A stretch of 64,000 nucleotides of DNA from Mayfieldus sp963740555 (GCA_963740555.1 CAVUES010000003.1:434001-498000); one strand, 5' to 3'; shown: positions 1-8,498, numbered from the stretch's first letter. Numbers and translations: made by a program. The notes: generated by a model from the sequence alone, not told the origin.

Positions 1-521
1 GGACCGAGCACGAAGGTCGGGTTGACGACCACGACAGCCAGGCCTCGAGCCGCGGCCCGCAGCACCTCCACCTCCGCCTCGTGCTTGGAGTTGACGTAGG
101 CGATTCCCAGATGGCCGGCGGCGAACGGCTGTGTCTCATCGGCGGTACCGCCGGGCCGGGCCGGGCCGATTGCGCCCGCGGAGGACGTGTGGACCACGTG
201 CTCGACCTCGGCCCGCAGCGCCTCCTCGACGACATTGCGGGTTCCGTTCACGTTGACCTCGAACACCCGCTGGCGGTCGCCGGCCCGCATCGAGGTCGAG
301 CCGGCGACGTGAAAGACGCGTTCGATGCCCTTCATCGCCCGCCGTACTGCGCGCCGGTCGGTAACGTCGCCGGTCAAACGCTCGAAATCGAGGTCGGCGA
401 GGTGCTCGAGACTCGATCCGCGCCGCGCGAGCAATCGCAGCTCGTCGCCGCGGCCCGCCAGCGCCCGCGCCACATGGCTGCCGATGAACCCCGAGGCGCC
501 GGTGACGAGCGTCTTGGCCAT
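1..521 (-). CDS. NAD-dependent epimerase/dehydratase family protein (3' part outside window)
   Basis: The reading frame starts with ATG at 521 and runs off the left edge, so only about 173 N-terminal residues are visible. It opens with a Rossmann nucleotide-binding motif (GASGFIGSH, near residues 8-16) and later shows YVNSK, the Tyr-x3-Lys pair of extended short-chain dehydrogenases. The middle (VFHVAGSTSM, HTSSAGAIG) also fits this family. Such enzymes act on nucleotide sugars or on dihydroflavonol or hopanoid-type substrates in the cytoplasm; the substrate cannot be told here. It is divergent from the DegV gene across a 93-base gap. Family confident, substrate unknown. Confidence 0.8.
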   Translation of the reverse strand, partial: MAKTLVTGASGFIGSHVARALAGRGDELRLLARRGSSLEHLADLDFERLTGDVTDRRAVRRAMKGIERVFHVAGSTSMRAGDRQRVFEVNVNGTRNVVEEALRAEVEHVVHTSSAGAIGPARPGGTADETQPFAAGHLGIAYVNSKHEAEVEVLRAAARGLAVVVVNPTFVLG

Positions 522-614
522 TGGAACAAATCCTATTGCGACCCCTTGGCCGCCTCGGGGATTGCCGTCCGCCGTTGCAGCGCGCTCAAAGAATTAGCTG
601 ATAGAACCGCCCCG

Positions 615-1493
615 ATGCCCGATCGCCGCACCGAGGTCGTCTGCGACACGACGGCCTATCTACCCGCCGAGATGGTCGCCGAGCGCGAGATCCACCTGAT
701 CAGCCTCTACGTCGGCCTCGAAGGCGAGCTGGAGCCGGAGTCCGAAATCTCCGACTACAACGAGTTCTACGAGCGGCTGCGGACCTCCGACTCCAAGGTC
801 ACCACGTCGCAGCCCTCGGTGGGGGATTTCGTCGAGGTCTACGAGCCCCTCCTGGCCGCCGACAAGGACGTCGTCTCGCTCCATATTTCGGGGGGCATCT
901 CCGGAACCTGCGAAGCCGCGGAGCAGGCCCGCAACCGGCTCGCCGAGGACGGGAAGGGCGGCGAGCGGATTCGGATCTTCGACTCGCGCACGAGCGCCGG
1001 CGGCCTCGGCCTCTGCGCGCTCGCGGCCTGCTCGATCGCCGATTCGGGCGCCGGTGGTGACACGGTGCTGCAGCGGGTGGTCGAGGCCCGCGATGCGTTG
1101 AAGATCTTCTTCTACATCGACACGCTCGAGTACCTGCGGCGCGGCGACCGAATCGGAAGGGCGCGGGGATGGCTCGGCTCGACGCTGAAGATCAAGCCGA
1201 TCATGACCCTGGAGGAGGAGATCACGCCGATCGAGCGGGTGCGGACCCGCAGCCGGGCGCTGGAGCGGATGCGCGGCTACGCCCGCCAACGTCACGAGTC
1301 CGGCGCCGACGCCTGGGTCGTCCAGTGGGTTCAGGATCGCGAGACCGCCGACGAATTCGCCGACGAGTGCCGCGAGATCTTCGGCCGCGAGCCGGCCTTC
1401 ATGTCGGAGGTGGGGCCGGTGATCGGCGCCCACATCGGCCCCGGGATGCTCGGTGTCGGCAGCGTTCCCGAGTCGACCCTCGCCACCGAATAG
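615..1493 (+). CDS. DegV family fatty-acid-binding protein
   Basis: A 292-residue protein with the DegV hallmarks: an N-terminal VVCDTTAYLP segment, a TSQPSVGDF stretch near residue 65, HISGGISGT near 95, and a C-terminal IGAHIGPGMLG. Known DegV proteins bind a single fatty acid in a cleft between two domains and, in Gram-positive bacteria, can act as FakB partners of a fatty-acid kinase. No FakA is visible in the window, so that role is only inferred. I chose the ATG at 615 because homologues begin there; the open frame extends upstream through sequence antisense to the epimerase gene, which does not look like protein. Confidence 0.9.
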   Translation: MPDRRTEVVCDTTAYLPAEMVAEREIHLISLYVGLEGELEPESEISDYNEFYERLRTSDSKVTTSQPSVGDFVEVYEPLLAADKDVVSLHISGGISGTCEAAEQARNRLAEDGKGGERIRIFDSRTSAGGLGLCALAACSIADSGAGGDTVLQRVVEARDALKIFFYIDTLEYLRRGDRIGRARGWLGSTLKIKPIMTLEEEITPIERVRTRSRALERMRGYARQRHESGADAWVVQWVQDRETADEFADECREIFGREPAFMSEVGPVIGAHIGPGMLGVGSVPESTLATE

Positions 1494-1516
1494 GCCTTCC
1501 CGTCGCGTTAGCCTCC

Positions 1517-2593
1517 CTAGGACTCGGCCCCCTCGACCAGTGGGGGTGCCTGCGCGGTCGCGCCATGGCGGAAGCGCCACCAATCGCGCACCACGCTCTG
1601 GATCGCCGCCGCCGCCGGGATCGCGATCAGAACACCGAGCACGCCGAGCAGCGCGGCGCCGATCAGCACCGCGACGATCACCACCAGCGGATGGATCTGC
1701 ACCGTGCGTCCATAGACGACCGGCTGGATCATGTTGTTCTCGATCTGCTGATAGCCGATCTGCACGACCACCCAGACGATCAACGCGGTCGGGAAGTTGA
1801 CGAAGGCGACGACGATGCCGACCAGGATCGCCCCCAAAGTCGCGCCGATCAGCGGGATCAGGTCGAAGAACCCGAACAGCACCGCGAGCGGCACCGCGAA
1901 GGGGACGTCGAGGATGGTCAGGGTGACGTAGGTGACCGTGCCGGCGAGGATGCTGATCACGAAGTTGCCGAACACGTAGCCGCTGATCGCCTCGGAGATG
2001 TCGTTGGCGACCGCGCGCACGCGCGCCTCGCGCTCGTCGGATAACTGGCGGTAGAGGAACTCGAGGATCTTCGCCCCGTCCATCAACAGGAGGAAGGTGA
2101 TCACGAGGATCGAGAACAGCTGCACGAAGCGGTCGAAGACCCCCACCGTGACGTCGCGCAGCGTGCCGGCGGCGTCGCCGAGCTTGCTGGGCAGCTGATT
2201 CGCCTGCTGCTTGAGCTTGGGGACGATGTGGTACTTCTCGTTGTACTTGCGGAAGGTCGGGTTCTTGTTCAGGTCGTCGATGTAGCCGGGCAGGTCGGCT
2301 GAAAGCTTGTCGACCCCGTTGACGATCGGCGTGATCAACAGCAGCCCGACACCGAAGATCCCGGCGCCGATGCTGAGATAGACGAACAGGATCGCAATCC
2401 ACCGCGGGACCTTGCGATCGTTGAGCCAGTTGACGGCGGGAGCGATCGCGAGGGCAAAGAAGGCGGCGATCAGCACCAGGCCCACGACCTGGCGGATCAG
2501 GTAGAGGAGGTAGAGCGCCGCCAGCACGCCGCAGGCGACCAGAACGATCTTTGCGACCAGGCGCGAAGAAACGGCCGAGGCATCGCCCGACAT
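1517..2593 (-). CDS. AI-2E family transporter (PerM/YdiK-like membrane protein)
   Basis: A 358-residue integral membrane protein with about eight hydrophobic segments: two or three at the N-terminus (15-90), a soluble loop (about 95-150), then a cluster ending in LIPLIGATLG and IENNMIQPVVYGR, which are characteristic of the AI-2E exporter/PerM superfamily. Length is normal (usually 340-380). Members have been linked to autoinducer-2 export or Na+/H+ exchange, so the transported species is uncertain. The gene is convergent with degV (23 bases between stops). Its ATG is at 2593. Confidence 0.88.
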   Translation of the reverse strand: MSGDASAVSSRLVAKIVLVACGVLAALYLLYLIRQVVGLVLIAAFFALAIAPAVNWLNDRKVPRWIAILFVYLSIGAGIFGVGLLLITPIVNGVDKLSADLPGYIDDLNKNPTFRKYNEKYHIVPKLKQQANQLPSKLGDAAGTLRDVTVGVFDRFVQLFSILVITFLLLMDGAKILEFLYRQLSDEREARVRAVANDISEAISGYVFGNFVISILAGTVTYVTLTILDVPFAVPLAVLFGFFDLIPLIGATLGAILVGIVVAFVNFPTALIVWVVVQIGYQQIENNMIQPVVYGRTVQIHPLVVIVAVLIGAALLGVLGVLIAIPAAAAIQSVVRDWWRFRHGATAQAPPLVEGAES

Positions 2594-2653
2594 CGTGGCG
2601 AGGGTATTCAGCGTCCCGGACGCGGCCCGCCGTTTGGTGAGGCCGAATCTCCC

Positions 2654-3142
2654 TCAGCGGTGCTTGGCCCGCCAGGTGATCGCAGGGGTGGTGCAGGTGC
2701 TGACCTGCTGCCCGCCGGCGTCCCGCAACACCGCGGTCGCCTGAAAGGTCCCCTTCGCCTTGCGTTTGCCGACGAACTTGCCGCTCACCGAGTCGGTGAC
2801 CGTCGCCGTGTACTGGGTGCCGACGAGGTTGCCCTGATCGCTCGTATAGGTGCCGCTTCCATGGAACCTGCCGCGGCTGGTCACCGAGCCCTCAGCGTGG
2901 GTGCCCTGCGAGAGCGCCGTAAAGCCGCTGTCGCAGACGGCGAGCCAGGTGATGTCGAAGCTGTGGATCCGGCGACCGTGGTGGGTCATCTTGATGCTCA
3001 CGGTTCCCAGGCTGCCGTCCGGATAGGTCTGCGAGGTGGCGCCGCTGAATCTTCCGGACCACGGGATCGCCCCCAGCGCCAGCGCGCTGGCCGCGAGCAG
3101 CGTCGCGAGGCCCCCGATCAGCACCCAACCGAGGCGGCTCAC
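2654..3142 (-). CDS. putative secreted or membrane-anchored protein of unknown function
   Basis: A 162-residue protein starting with GTG at 3142. It has an N-terminal hydrophobic segment (residues 5-25, rich in Leu and Ala) that looks like a signal peptide or anchor, followed by a beta-rich, Thr/Ser/Gly-rich region with two cysteines (about 70 and 152) that could form a disulfide outside the cell. I do not recognise the family. It is the last gene of a minus-strand operon that begins at the nitrilase, 11 bases after the DUF3618 gene, which suggests an envelope role. Confidence 0.6.
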   Translation of the reverse strand: MSRLGWVLIGGLATLLAASALALGAIPWSGRFSGATSQTYPDGSLGTVSIKMTHHGRRIHSFDITWLAVCDSGFTALSQGTHAEGSVTSRGRFHGSGTYTSDQGNLVGTQYTATVTDSVSGKFVGKRKAKGTFQATAVLRDAGGQQVSTCTTPAITWRAKHR

Positions 3143-3153
3143 TTAACCCCCCA

Positions 3154-3402
3154 CTAACGCCGGCGGCGCAGGGCGACGATTCCGCCGATCACAAAGCCGG
3201 CGATCGCCGCCCCGGCGATCAGCTCGCGACGGTGCTCGCGAACTTGAAGGCGCCAATCGGTGAGCTCGCCGACCCGAGCGCGCAGCGTCTCGACCGAGCG
3301 TCCCAGCTCCTCGCGCTGAAGCTCGATGTCGCGGCGAATCTCCTCCGAGGAGCGCTTCGGTCTCCCGATCGTCGACCGCGGGCGCTGCTCGGGATAGCTC
3401 AC
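3154..3402 (-). CDS. DUF3618 domain-containing small membrane protein
   Basis: An 82-residue protein with the DUF3618 pattern: RSSEEIRRDIELQREELGRS followed by a helix (VETLRARVGELTDW), then a single transmembrane helix (about 61-77) and an Arg-rich end. DUF3618 proteins are short actinobacterial inner-membrane proteins, usually found beside a holin-like DUF1469 protein, as here. The GTG start at 3402 overlaps the stop of the upstream gene by four bases (GTGA), which indicates translational coupling. Biochemical function is unknown. Confidence 0.8.
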   Translation of the reverse strand: MSYPEQRPRSTIGRPKRSSEEIRRDIELQREELGRSVETLRARVGELTDWRLQVREHRRELIAGAAIAGFVIGGIVALRRRR

Positions 3403-3821
3403 TGGGCCCCCTTCTCGAGTCTCTCCCGGGTCAGCTTCGCCTGCTCGATCGCGAGGTCGGGGGTCGGCGGCGCGCCCTTCATGAGCGAGCGATAGGCGAT
3501 CAACCCCGCGATCGCCGCGATCAATATGAACAGTCCCGCCTCGACGAAAAAGCCAAGCCAGAAGTTGTCGAAGACAAGGTCGTTGAGCAGCCAGGCCACG
3601 CCCTCCATGACCAGGATCAACGAGAAGAAGAGGAACACTCCGGCGACCAGGCCGACAACCGAGCCCCGCAGCAGCTGGCTGACCTTCTCTGAGATCTCGG
3701 TCTTCGCGAGCTCGATCTCCTCGCGTACCAGGGTCGAGGTTCGCTCCGAGACGTCGAAGACAAGCTCGCCGACCGACTTGTCGTCGCGGCTGGGGGGAGG
3801 ACTGGCGTGCGGGTCGTCCAA
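3399..3821 (-). CDS. phage-holin-like / DUF1469 membrane protein
   Basis: A 140-residue protein. The N-terminal half is soluble and helical (VGELVFDVSERTSTLVREEIELAK), followed by two long transmembrane segments (about 50-75 and 85-110) and a charged tail. This is the layout of the Actinobacterial Holin-X / DUF1469 family, which pairs with DUF3618. Despite the holin name there is no lysis cassette here, so I read it as a housekeeping envelope protein. The start is a TTG at 3821, eight bases after the stop of the small upstream gene. Confidence 0.78.
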   Translation of the reverse strand: MDDPHASPPPSRDDKSVGELVFDVSERTSTLVREEIELAKTEISEKVSQLLRGSVVGLVAGVFLFFSLILVMEGVAWLLNDLVFDNFWLGFFVEAGLFILIAAIAGLIAYRSLMKGAPPTPDLAIEQAKLTRERLEKGAQ

Positions 3822-3829
3822 GGGAAAGA

Positions 3830-3964
3830 TCAGTCGGGTGGGTCCTCGTCGAACAGGCGCCGGTAGATCACCGCGGCGACCTTCGCCGCGAGGATGCTGG
3901 CCAGCGCTCCGGTAGCGGCCAAAAGGCCGCTCCAGACAATGCGCCTGACGATCTCGTTATCCAC
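3830..3964 (-). CDS. small DUF4235-like membrane protein (44 aa)
   Basis: A 44-residue frame starting with GTG at 3964. Its GTGGATAA start region overlaps the TAA stop of the upstream hydrolase by eight bases. The product has one hydrophobic helix with small residues (WSGLLAATGALASILAAKVA), then VIYRRLFDEDPPD. This matches the pattern of DUF4235 proteins: one or two helices with an AAKVA-like segment, a basic stretch and an acidic, Pro-rich end. It sits with DUF3618 and Holin-X genes, the usual company of this family. Short, so moderate confidence. Confidence 0.6.
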   Translation of the reverse strand: MDNEIVRRIVWSGLLAATGALASILAAKVAAVIYRRLFDEDPPD

Positions 3965-5231
3965 TTAGCTGCACCTTCCCGCTCCGAGCGGGGGAGTAAA
4001 CCATCTCGCCGTCCCCGTCGCGATCGGGATATGCCGCCCAGCGCTCGAAGAAGCGCCGGTACACGGAGTAGGTCCAGTCGCGATCGATCGCGTCAAGCGC
4101 CCCATGGCCCCCGCCCGGGAGCGTCCAGACTCGAACCAGGTCGTTGTCCGCGGCCGCCTCGGCCAGCATCTCGGCGTGGCTGACCGGGATCACGTGGTCG
4201 TCGGTGGGGTGCAGGACGAGGACCGGGACCCGAGCCTTGGCGATGTGGTTGACAGCCGAGGATCGACGCCGGATTTCCTCCACGTCGATGCCGTAGTAGG
4301 CGGCGCTGACCTGATCCAGGGCTTCGCTGAGCAGCGAGACGTCGGGCCAGCGCGAGCCGCGGACACGCGACAGCAACATCGCCCGAAAGCCGTAGTTGAG
4401 TGCGTAGGCGGGATGGTTCATGGGCACCTCGCGCGACAGCCGCTCGGTCGCATGCCCGATGTCGGCCGGCGGCGAGACCGCGAGGATCCCGCCGTCGAGG
4501 GCCTGGGCGGCTCCCTCCGGATGAGAAGCGCCGAGGACCGAGGAGGCTCCGAGCGAGATGCCGAGCGCCCCGACGCTGGTGGCGCCGAGCCGTTTCAGCT
4601 CACGGGCGACCGCGAGCAGGTCCTCGCCCTCCTTCCAACCGCCGCTCGATGGTGCCTCGTTCATCAACCCGGTGAGCCCGAAGCTGCGCAGGTCGACGGC
4701 GGCGACGTTGAAGCCCCAGTCATAGAAAGCGTGCACCGCGGGCTGCCGCACGTAGTCGAAGCGGCGCGTGGTGAAGAGGCCGTGGACGACGATCAATCCC
4801 GGGCGCGGTACGTCCTGCAGGCCCACCGAGGCGGCGATCCGAACGCCGTCGCCGACGTCGATGGTCATCTCGTGGAACTGCCGTGGATATGCATATCCGT
4901 AGTTGGCCAGGTCGTGATTCTGGGTCAGCACGAAGGTGGAGATGTCGGCGAGGCCCTTGCGAGGCTCGGCCCATGGGCTCGAGTGAAGCCGGTTGGGGAT
5001 CGCCTCGAGGTCGCTCATCAGGGCGGTCATCGAGCGCTCGCTCGGCGTCGGGACCGCCATCTCGCGCGGCCGCTCACCGCGCCGCTCGAGCATTCGCCTC
5101 AAAGGTCCTCCCACCCGCTGGCCGATCAGCCAGAGCGGCAGCGCGACGATGCCGATCAGAAGGTTGAGCAGCTTCGCCGAGCCGTGCAAGACGCGGTCCT
5201 GGCGGCGCGTGGTTCCAAGCGACTCCCACAT
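3957..5231 (-). CDS. alpha/beta hydrolase with N-terminal membrane helix
   Basis: A 424-residue protein. The nucleophile elbow GISLGAS (near 225), an acid in HPTDDHVIPV and the histidine in GGGHGAL give the Ser-Asp-His triad of the alpha/beta-hydrolase fold; VVHGLF near 150 gives the oxyanion region. Residues 20-40 are hydrophobic (LLNLLIGIVALPLWLIG), so the enzyme is probably tethered to the membrane. The fold resembles esterases and lipases of the YheT/abhydrolase_1 type, but the substrate is unknown. It follows the TetR gene by four bases and overlaps the small downstream gene, so it is operonic. Confidence 0.82.
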   Translation of the reverse strand: MWESLGTTRRQDRVLHGSAKLLNLLIGIVALPLWLIGQRVGGPLRRMLERRGERPREMAVPTPSERSMTALMSDLEAIPNRLHSSPWAEPRKGLADISTFVLTQNHDLANYGYAYPRQFHEMTIDVGDGVRIAASVGLQDVPRPGLIVVHGLFTTRRFDYVRQPAVHAFYDWGFNVAAVDLRSFGLTGLMNEAPSSGGWKEGEDLLAVARELKRLGATSVGALGISLGASSVLGASHPEGAAQALDGGILAVSPPADIGHATERLSREVPMNHPAYALNYGFRAMLLSRVRGSRWPDVSLLSEALDQVSAAYYGIDVEEIRRRSSAVNHIAKARVPVLVLHPTDDHVIPVSHAEMLAEAAADNDLVRVWTLPGGGHGALDAIDRDWTYSVYRRFFERWAAYPDRDGDGEMVYSPARSGKVQLSG

Positions 5232-5235
5232 CTGG

Positions 5236-5847
5236 CTAGCGAGGCTCCAGTCCGCCGCAGATCGTCTCCACGACCAGGTCGGCGGCCCGGTCGAAGTCCT
5301 GGCTGCCGGAGGGGATGAGGTCGAAGATCCAGCCCGAGAGCAGCTGCTCGATCGCTCCGTAGAACGAGAGCGAGGCGAAGTTGGGGTCGATGTCGTCGCG
5401 AAAGACGCCCTGGGCCTGCCCCTCGGCGACGATCTCGGCGATCAGCTCATAGGCCCTGCGAATCTCGGGCAGATGGGTGCGGCCGAAGGAGTTCGCGGCC
5501 CTGGTCACCTCGACGATGATCACCTTCATCAGCTCCGGGTCGTGGCGGTATGAGTCGACGATGAAGCGAGCGACCGCGGCGAGGCGCTGACGCGGCGGGG
5601 TCTCGCCGTTTGTCTCCTCGATCGTCGCCAGCAGCAGCGACCAGCGCTCGCTGAACAGCTCGTTGAGCACCTGCTCCTTGGAGCGGAAGTAGTGATAGAC
5701 GAGGCCATAGGCGACGCCCGCCTCGTCGGCGATGTCGGCGACGCGGGTGGAGTGAAAGCCCTGGCGGGCAAACACGCGCACCGCGGCGTCGAGGATCTGG
5801 CGCCGCTTGTCGACGGCAACGTCTGTTGTTCGCGCTCGGCTTGCCAT
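5236..5847 (-). CDS. TetR/AcrR family transcriptional regulator
   Basis: A 203-residue regulator. The N-terminal helix-turn-helix (RRQILDAAVRVFARQGFHST, then VADIADEAGVAYGLVYHYF) is a classic TetR_N domain; the C-terminal part is a helical ligand domain of the FadR-like type. I chose the ATG at 5847 because AAAGGAG lies seven bases upstream; a longer frame from a GTG at 5877 reads into a dispersed repeat. A palindrome at 6744-6757 upstream of the nitrilase, the first gene of the same operon, is a plausible autoregulatory operator. Confidence 0.9.
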   Translation of the reverse strand: MASRARTTDVAVDKRRQILDAAVRVFARQGFHSTRVADIADEAGVAYGLVYHYFRSKEQVLNELFSERWSLLLATIEETNGETPPRQRLAAVARFIVDSYRHDPELMKVIIVEVTRAANSFGRTHLPEIRRAYELIAEIVAEGQAQGVFRDDIDPNFASLSFYGAIEQLLSGWIFDLIPSGSQDFDRAADLVVETICGGLEPR

Positions 5848-5876
5848 CAGTGCTCCTTTACTGAGCCTCGCGCTCA
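5829..5876 (-). repeat. dispersed repeat, copy 1
   Basis: On the plus strand TTCGCGCTCGGC is followed after about 25 bases by GAGCCTCGCGCTCA. The two TCGCGCTC cores start 38 bases apart (5830 and 5868). The same arrangement occurs at 50469-50516 and 52088-52134. This copy spans the nitrilase/TetR junction and covers the first codons of the TetR gene. Confidence 0.6.
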
Positions 5877-5889
5877 CCGGCCTGAGCCA

Positions 5890-6720
5890 TCAACCGACCC
5901 CCACGTGCTCGGGCCATTGGTAGGTGGCGGGGCGACGGTTTGCGAGCGCGGGAAGCTTCTCGCGGATCCGCTCCTGCGCCGCGAGGTCGAGGTCGGCGGC
6001 GACGAAGCACTCCTCGTCCGGCGCCATAGCCAGCACCACGCCCCAGGGGTCGACGATCGCCGAGCGCCCGTAGGAGTCGTAGTGGGGTGGCGCCTCGCCG
6101 AACTGGTCCGCGGCGACGACGAAGGCCTGGTTCTCGATCGCCCGGGCCCGCAAGAGCACCTCCCAGTGGTCGCGCCCGGTCACCTCCGTGAAAGCCGAAG
6201 GCACGGTGAAGATGCGCGCGCCGCGCACGGCGAGGATCCGGTAGAGCTCCGGGAAGCGCAGGTCGTAACAGACGGTGAGCCCCAGATCGAGCTCGCCGAT
6301 CGGCCCCGTGACGATCTCCTCCCCGCCCTCCTCGTGCTCGGACTCGCGGTAGGTCACGCCGCCGACCTCGACGTCGAACATGTGGATCTTGCGGTAACTG
6401 GCGAGGTCGTCCCCCTCGGGCCCGATCAGGACCGAAGTGTTGAAGAGGCGGTCGTGACCCTCGACCCGCTCGGCGATGCTGCCGGCGACCAGGTGGATGC
6501 CCAGGTCGCGGGCCCAGCCACGGGCCGCCGAGAGGCTCGGTCCGTCGAGCGGCTCCGCTGCGGCGACCAGCGCTTCGGGGTCGCCGAGCAGGTTCCACTT
6601 CTCGGGCAGGCAGACCAGCTCGGCGCCGTCGCTGGCGGCAGCACGAACCAGATCCTCGGCAACTTCGAGGTTGCGTTGCTTGTCCTCTCGCGAGTTGAGC
6701 TGAACTGCCGCGGCCCGCAT
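5890..6720 (-). CDS. carbon-nitrogen hydrolase (nitrilase superfamily, Nit1/Nit2-like amidase)
   Basis: A 276-residue enzyme with the full nitrilase triad: Glu40 (LPEKW), Lys111 (YRKIHMFD) and Cys151 (VCYDLRFPELYR). The motifs match the branch containing Nit1 deaminated-glutathione amidase and Nit2 omega-amidase, which hydrolyse small omega-amides in the cytoplasm. Length is typical (260-285). It is the first gene of the minus-strand operon leading to TetR, the hydrolase and the small membrane proteins. The ATG at 6720 lies 23 bases downstream of a perfect inverted repeat that may be the operator. The exact amide substrate is not determined. Confidence 0.9.
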   Translation of the reverse strand: MRAAAVQLNSREDKQRNLEVAEDLVRAAASDGAELVCLPEKWNLLGDPEALVAAAEPLDGPSLSAARGWARDLGIHLVAGSIAERVEGHDRLFNTSVLIGPEGDDLASYRKIHMFDVEVGGVTYRESEHEEGGEEIVTGPIGELDLGLTVCYDLRFPELYRILAVRGARIFTVPSAFTEVTGRDHWEVLLRARAIENQAFVVAADQFGEAPPHYDSYGRSAIVDPWGVVLAMAPDEECFVAADLDLAAQERIREKLPALANRRPATYQWPEHVGVG

Positions 6721-6743
6721 GCGATCCCTTCTTCGACCCTGGC

Positions 6744-6757
6744 TGACTGACCAGTCA
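6744..6757. promoter_or_regulatory. inverted repeat, candidate TetR operator
   Basis: TGACTGACCAGTCA is a perfect inverted repeat (6-base arms, 2-base spacer) placed just upstream of the nitrilase start. TetR-family operators are usually palindromes of this size, and a TetR gene is the second gene of the operon. Assignment to that protein is inference. Confidence 0.5.
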
Positions 6758-6846
6758 ATCGGGATGTCCAGTATCCCACAGGGGCTGCACGGAACCCCGA
6801 CGCACGACCGCGATGAAAGCGGCCTCGCGGAGCGCCGCCCCTGCGA

Positions 6847-7596
6847 TTAGCTGCGGCTCGAGCGCTGGCGCTCCAGCTCCGCGACCAGCGACTTGGTGTG
6901 CATGGCGGCGATCAGGTCCTTGAGCGGCTCGGCGCCCGCCTCGATCAGCTCCATCGCGCGGTCAGGGTCCATCTTTCCGGCCACCCTGTCCATCAGCACC
7001 TCGACCTCCTCGCGGACCAGCTCCTCCATCGCCCGCTTGTAGCGCAGCGTGTCGTAGACGGTGAAGCCGATCGCCTCCTGGTAGCCGCCGGCCCGAAAGC
7101 GGCTGATCGCTTCGATGATCTTCACGTCGGAGGGCGTGTAGCCGCGGCTGTTGGGGCTCAGCACCTCGATCTCCTCGAGGCGGTCGAGGACCTCGGCGGG
7201 GACGTCGTAGCGCTTACGCACCTCGGCGGCGCTCGTCCGGGTCCGCTCGCCGGCCAGGGCCCGCTCGAGGATGCGGTCCTCGAGCTCGACCAGCGTTCGG
7301 GCGCGGTCGGGGTCCTCCTCGAGCATCGTGCGGATCACGCGCAGGGGCATGAAGCGCTCCTCCTGGAGCTGCTTGATGAGCCGGATGCGGTCGACGAACT
7401 CGGGCGGGTAGTAGGCCATGTTGCGACTCGTCTTAACCGGCTCGGGCAGAAGGCCCTCGCGCAGGTAGTGCTTGATCGTCGCCGCCGAGACGCCCGAGGC
7501 CTGCGCCAGCTCCCCCATTCGCAGCAGGCCGGCGTCGCCCTTCCCATTGCCCTTCGCGGACGTCTTGGCGCCCGTTGCGTTCGTCGCCTTGGCCAT
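6847..7596 (-). CDS. MerR family transcriptional regulator
   Basis: A 249-residue protein. After a Lys/Gly/Thr-rich lead (1-22) comes a MerR helix-turn-helix (LLRMGELAQASGVSAATIKH, then YLREGLLPEP) and the second wing region YYPPEFVDRIRLIKQLQEER. The rest is helical, longer than in metal-sensing MerR proteins, and lacks their cysteines, so an organic effector is likely. It is two bases downstream of the BKACE gene and probably controls the acyl-CoA cluster of which it is the last minus-strand gene. The ATG at 7596 was chosen because upstream sequence belongs to that gene. Confidence 0.88.
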   Translation of the reverse strand: MAKATNATGAKTSAKGNGKGDAGLLRMGELAQASGVSAATIKHYLREGLLPEPVKTSRNMAYYPPEFVDRIRLIKQLQEERFMPLRVIRTMLEEDPDRARTLVELEDRILERALAGERTRTSAAEVRKRYDVPAEVLDRLEEIEVLSPNSRGYTPSDVKIIEAISRFRAGGYQEAIGFTVYDTLRYKRAMEELVREEVEVLMDRVAGKMDPDRAMELIEAGAEPLKDLIAAMHTKSLVAELERQRSSRS

Positions 7597-7598
7597 CG

Positions 7599-8498
7599 CT
7601 AGCCCCCGGCGCCGGCCGGCTCGCGCCTCGGCACGCCGAGCATCTCGCGCGCCTCGGCGACCGTCGCCGCCCTGCGACCCATGTCCTCGGCCATCTGGCG
7701 GGCCTTCGCGATCAGCTCGCCGTTCGAGGTCGCCATCTCGCCGTTGGGCAGATAGAAGTTGTCCTCGAGCCCGACGCGGGCGTTGCCGCCAAGCGCCAGC
7801 GCCGCTCCGACCAGCTTCCACTGCTCGCGGGAGACGCCGATCACCTGCCACTGGTTCTGACCCTCTGGCCCGCCGGGGATCTGGTCCGACATGAAGACGA
7901 TGTTGCGGGCGTTGGGCCGGATGCCGCCGGTCACCCCCATCACCAACGAGATCTGAAGCGGCTCGACGAGCAGGCCCATGTCGAGCAATGGGTCGAGGTT
8001 GGCGATGTGGCCGGCGTCGAAGCACTCGTGCTCGGGCTTGATCCCGATCTCGCGCATCGCGGTCAGGAACTCGATGATCGTGTCGAAGCTGTTCTCGAAC
8101 ACCGCCTTGAAGACGAACTCCTGGCGCCGCTTCGAGTACTTGGCGTAGTTCATCGAGCTCATGTTCAGCGCCGCGACGTCCGGGCGCAGCTCGCGCAGGT
8201 AGGTGATCCGCTTGTCGACCGGGACCCCGATCGCGCCGGTCGAGTAATTGATGATCACGTCGTCGACCGCGCCCCTGATCGCCTCGGTGATCGCGCGGAA
8301 GTCCTCGATCTCATAGGAGGGCACGCCCTCCGGGGTGCGCGCGTGGATGTGGATCTGCGACCCGCCCTCGTCGACGATCCGCGCCGCCTCAGCCGCGTAC
8401 TCCTCGGGCGTGTAGGGGATCGCCGCGCACTGGTCGCGGTTGGCGACGGCGCCCGAGATCGAGCAGCTGAGGATGACGGGGTCCTCGAAGCGGCTCAT
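7599..8498 (-). CDS. beta-keto acid cleavage enzyme (BKACE, DUF849 family)
   Basis: A 299-residue protein with the BKACE layout of a TIM barrel: VILSCSISGAV at the start, the zinc-binding SQIHIHAR motif near residue 50, INYSTGA near 85, ECFDAGHI near 160 and a conserved GLEDNFYL close to the C-terminus. Known members cleave a beta-keto acid with acetyl-CoA to acetoacetate and a new acyl-CoA (Kce in lysine fermentation is the founding case). Lying among acyl-CoA enzymes, it could feed a degradation product into CoA metabolism. The ATG at 8498 overlaps the upstream SnoaL gene stop (ATGA). Confidence 0.9.
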   Translation of the reverse strand: MSRFEDPVILSCSISGAVANRDQCAAIPYTPEEYAAEAARIVDEGGSQIHIHARTPEGVPSYEIEDFRAITEAIRGAVDDVIINYSTGAIGVPVDKRITYLRELRPDVAALNMSSMNYAKYSKRRQEFVFKAVFENSFDTIIEFLTAMREIGIKPEHECFDAGHIANLDPLLDMGLLVEPLQISLVMGVTGGIRPNARNIVFMSDQIPGGPEGQNQWQVIGVSREQWKLVGAALALGGNARVGLEDNFYLPNGEMATSNGELIAKARQMAEDMGRRAATVAEAREMLGVPRREPAGAGG

